This document shows, piece after piece, positions 40,992-43,119 of a stretch of 43,119 nucleotides of DNA. The notes beneath the pieces were generated by a model. The model was not told the origin of the DNA and ran no database searches. It saw nothing but the letters and a program-made list of their open reading frames with translations. The stretch comes from JBBDYG01 sp040901765 (GTDB lineage: Bacteria > Planctomycetota > Planctomycetia > Pirellulales > Lacipirellulaceae). Each line of letters starts with the position of its first letter. The stretch's first letter is position 1. The DNA lies in contig JBBDYG010000034.1 of assembly GCA_040901765.1 (NCBI GenBank), positions 1 to 43,119 of the forward strand, written 5' to 3'. The position numbers and the translations under genes were made by a program.

Positions 40992-41038
40992 ACAACCGTT
41001 AGCGGATGGCTGATTGCTGAGGTTTACGGTTTACGAGA

Positions 41039-42070
41039 ATGAGCATTTTATCCGCCAATGGCCCGGTTGTCCGCCCCCGGTCTGCCCCGCGGTATGCAAA
41101 CTGGGGCCAGGCACTTAAAGACACGGTGCGCGATCCGGGCGAGCTATGCCGACTGCTCGATTTGCCGCCTGAGATTGGCGAACGGGCCAGGGCCGCAAGC
41201 GGTGAGTTTCCATTGGTGGTACCGCGAGGGTTTATTGCCCGGATGCAGCCGGGTAATCCGCACGACCCCCTGTTGCGGCAAGTGCTTCCGCTGAACGATG
41301 AAATGCAGTCGGTGGACGGCTTCTCTTTCGACCCCGTGGCCGAAACCCACGCAGAGCTTGCTCCAGGCGTCCTGCAGAAATACGCGGGGCGCGCCTTAAT
41401 GGTGGTCACGGGCACCTGCGCTGTGCATTGCCGATACTGCTTTCGGCGGCATTTCCCCTATGAGATGTCGCCCGCACGCAGCGGCCAGTGGGATGAGGCC
41501 ATCGACTCGATTCGATCCGACCCATCGATCCACGAAGTTCTGCTCAGCGGCGGCGATCCGCTATCGCTGGTCGATGAGACTCTCGCGGAGCTCGCCGAGC
41601 AGCTTGCCCTGATCCCTCATCTGCAGCGATTGCGGTTACACACGCGCCTGCCGATCGTGATTCCTGAGCGCGTCACCGATGAATTTATAACGTGGCTCAC
41701 CGGCACGCGGCTTACACCGATCATGGTGGTCCATGCGAATCATGCAAACGAGATCGACGCGGCCGTCGCGAGCGCGCTCGGTAAGGTGGTTGATGCAGGT
41801 ATTCCGGTCCTGAATCAGGCTGTCTTGCTTGCGGGCGTGAACGACTCGGCCAATGCATTGGCCGAACTTTGCGAACGGCTGATAGACCTGCGGGTGATGC
41901 CGTACTACCTCCACCAACTCGACCGCGTCGCCGGAGCGGCCCACTTCGAGGTGCCCATCGAGCGCGGCTGCGAGATCATGAATGAACTTCATGGCCGCCT
42001 GCCGGGCTACGCCGTGCCGCGCTATGTGCAGGAACAACCCGGGGCATCGGGGAAGATTGCCCTTGATTGA
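41039..42070 (+). CDS. epmB: EF-P lysine 2,3-aminomutase (radical SAM)
   Basis: EpmB converts (S)-alpha-lysine to (R)-beta-lysine, the substrate EpmA joins to EF-P. The 343-residue radical-SAM protein has the cluster motif TGTCAVHCRYCFRRHFPY (Cys127, Cys131, Cys134), VLLSGGDPLSLVDETL as SAM-binding stretch and the KamA-type PYYLHQLDRVAGAAHFEVP for pyridoxal phosphate and substrate. It is shorter than clostridial lysine 2,3-aminomutase, as EpmB is. It is divergent from efp-epmA, sharing the space between. Confidence 0.95.
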   Translation: MSILSANGPVVRPRSAPRYANWGQALKDTVRDPGELCRLLDLPPEIGERARAASGEFPLVVPRGFIARMQPGNPHDPLLRQVLPLNDEMQSVDGFSFDPVAETHAELAPGVLQKYAGRALMVVTGTCAVHCRYCFRRHFPYEMSPARSGQWDEAIDSIRSDPSIHEVLLSGGDPLSLVDETLAELAEQLALIPHLQRLRLHTRLPIVIPERVTDEFITWLTGTRLTPIMVVHANHANEIDAAVASALGKVVDAGIPVLNQAVLLAGVNDSANALAELCERLIDLRVMPYYLHQLDRVAGAAHFEVPIERGCEIMNELHGRLPGYAVPRYVQEQPGASGKIALD

Positions 42071-42093
42071 CATGACTGAATCGAAAGAAATGC

Positions 42094-42158
42094 TCACGCA
42101 GAGGCGCGCAGGCGCAGAGAAGAATCCGTACTCTCTGCGCCTGCGCGCCTCTGCGTGA
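42094..42158. repeat. Perfect 27-bp inverted repeat before rlmN
   Basis: TCACGCAGAGGCGCGCAGGC (42094-42113, continuing to 42120) is the exact reverse complement of 42132-42158, with an 11-bp loop. The unit GCAGAGGC/GCGCAGGC repeats with an 8-bp step. It ends 10 nt before the rlmN start and 23 nt after the epmB stop. Confidence 0.95.
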
Positions 42159-42168
42159 GAAGTTCTGT

Positions 42169-43080
42169 ATGAAATGTGATATCTACAACTCGATGCAAAT
42201 TGAAGCTCTACGGCGTGAGCTGCGATTGGAGCCGCGGTTGCTGCGTCGGGTGCGGACGGCACTTTGCAAGAAGTTTCTAGGCGCGGACGCGGCCTTGATG
42301 GAATTGCCGGCGGAGGGGCGAGATCAGTTTGCTGAGCTAGTCGAGTTTCATCCGCTTATGCTCGAAAAGCGGTGCGACTCGCAGATCGACGGGGCAACGA
42401 AGCTGTTATTCCGCACGGCGCAAAGCTACCTGATCGAATCCGTCATCCTGCGGGCTGGCACGGGCCGGACGACGCTTTGCCTTTCGAGCCAAGTCGGCTG
42501 CGCCGCCAACTGCGACTTCTGCGCGACTGGTAAGATGGGCATTGCTCACAATCTCACGCCGGCCGAGATGCTCGACCAGATCGTACAGGCCGGCGAACTG
42601 GTGCGTGCCGAGGGTCGACGCGTGCGGAACTTGGTCTTCATGGGCATGGGGGAACCGTTTCACAACGAGGCGAACCTGTATGCCACGCTCGCGGCGCTCA
42701 TGTCACCGGAACTGTTCCACCATCCGCCGAGCCGCATCCTGGTCTCGACGGTCGGCATCCCCGACGCAATGCTCCGCTGCGCCCGGCGGTTTCCCGAGGT
42801 AAACCTCGCTTTCAGCCTGCACAGCGCCCAACAAGAAGTCCGCGAGCGGCTCATCCCGCTGGCTCGCCGCTATCCGCTCGCGCGACTCCGCGAAACGCTG
42901 GTAGAACTAAACGCATTGCAACGAGCAACGGTGATGATCGAATACCTGCTGCTGGCTGGTGTGAACGACTCACCTGACGACGCGCGAGAACTGGTTGAGT
43001 TCTTGCGCGGCTTGCGCGTGCATGTGAACTTGATTCCATACAATCCGATTGAGGATGCGCCGCACCTAACAGCCCGTTGA
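42169..43080 (+). CDS. rlmN: 23S rRNA (adenine-2503-C2)-methyltransferase RlmN, C-terminus missing
   Basis: RlmN puts a methyl group on C2 of A2503 in 23S rRNA (and A37 of some tRNAs) by radical-SAM chemistry. The 303-residue frame has the cluster motif VGCAANCDFCATGKMG (Cys111, Cys115, Cys118), LVFMGMGEPFHN, ILVSTVGIP, LAFSLHSAQQEVRERLIP and the late HVNLIPYNPIEDAPHL. Complete RlmN proteins continue for about 50-60 residues, with a conserved Cys in DI-x-AACGQL that carries the methyl group. Here the frame stops after APHLTAR, and the last 39 bases of the window show no match to the missing part. It may be a truncated, inactive gene, or disrupted by an element beyond the edge. Confidence 0.85.
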   Translation: MKCDIYNSMQIEALRRELRLEPRLLRRVRTALCKKFLGADAALMELPAEGRDQFAELVEFHPLMLEKRCDSQIDGATKLLFRTAQSYLIESVILRAGTGRTTLCLSSQVGCAANCDFCATGKMGIAHNLTPAEMLDQIVQAGELVRAEGRRVRNLVFMGMGEPFHNEANLYATLAALMSPELFHHPPSRILVSTVGIPDAMLRCARRFPEVNLAFSLHSAQQEVRERLIPLARRYPLARLRETLVELNALQRATVMIEYLLLAGVNDSPDDARELVEFLRGLRVHVNLIPYNPIEDAPHLTAR

Positions 43081-43119
43081 AATTCTCTCCAAGCCGCTTA
43101 CCATATGTCCACGGGATTC

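Overview
The window looks like chromosomal DNA of a planctomycete, probably of the Pirellulales (inference). The signs are an ECF sigma factor with a long membrane-anchored extension, a DUF1559 prepilin-like protein, several small proteins that resemble planctomycete-only families, high GC content, weak or absent Shine-Dalgarno sites at most genes, and many intergenic palindromes. There is one 10-base assembly gap (20681-20690), inside a palindromic repeat pair.

Layout. 278-3580: an ECF sigma factor fused to a polysaccharide-export-like domain, a field of palindromes, an orphan DUF104 antitoxin and the broken 3' end of a SNF2 helicase gene. 3695-11353: carB (with an in-frame repeat insertion), glgC, a small planctomycete-type protein, a GT4 glycosyltransferase and an esterase. 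11463-16587: an outer-membrane lipopolysaccharide block on the minus strand in the order kdsD, kdsC, giant LptC/LptA-like protein. 17686-20644: a cysteine-rich lipoprotein, a DUF1559 pilin-like protein and a FabH-like ketosynthase. 20778-26337: oligoendopeptidase F, an MNT-HEPN pair placed between pepF and a second, relic copy of the pepF 3' end, a DinG-type helicase and an orphan antitoxin. 26479-29970: thiS-thiG and three envelope or exported proteins of unknown function. 30085-33748: a sugar isomerase/epimerase-like protein, a second palindrome field, an antitoxin-like protein, a gluzincin-like exported protein and tRNA-His. 33975-36701: hypothetical proteins, a PII protein and a 2Fe-2S ferredoxin. 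36790-39360: thyA, folA and tag, then a HicA-like pair. 39380-43080: epmA, efp and epmB, a complete set for elongation factor P and its lysylation, then rlmN, which lacks its normal C-terminus.

The most unusual feature is in the spaces between genes. About twenty intergenic sites carry short degenerate tandem repeats, mostly with a 7-bp period and often paired into hairpins (purine/G-rich 5' arm, C/T-rich 3' arm). Twelve of them end 1 to about 13 nt before a start codon, where a Shine-Dalgarno site would be expected, and one lies in frame inside carB. A second class is REP-like: a GTAG head followed by a short palindrome with a 3- to 4-nt loop, often in inverted pairs, with several unrelated stem sequences. 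A third class is a two-hairpin mosaic seen at 2640-2940 and 31100-31700. No transposase or REP-associated tyrosine transposase gene is present in the window, so any mobilising enzyme must act in trans.
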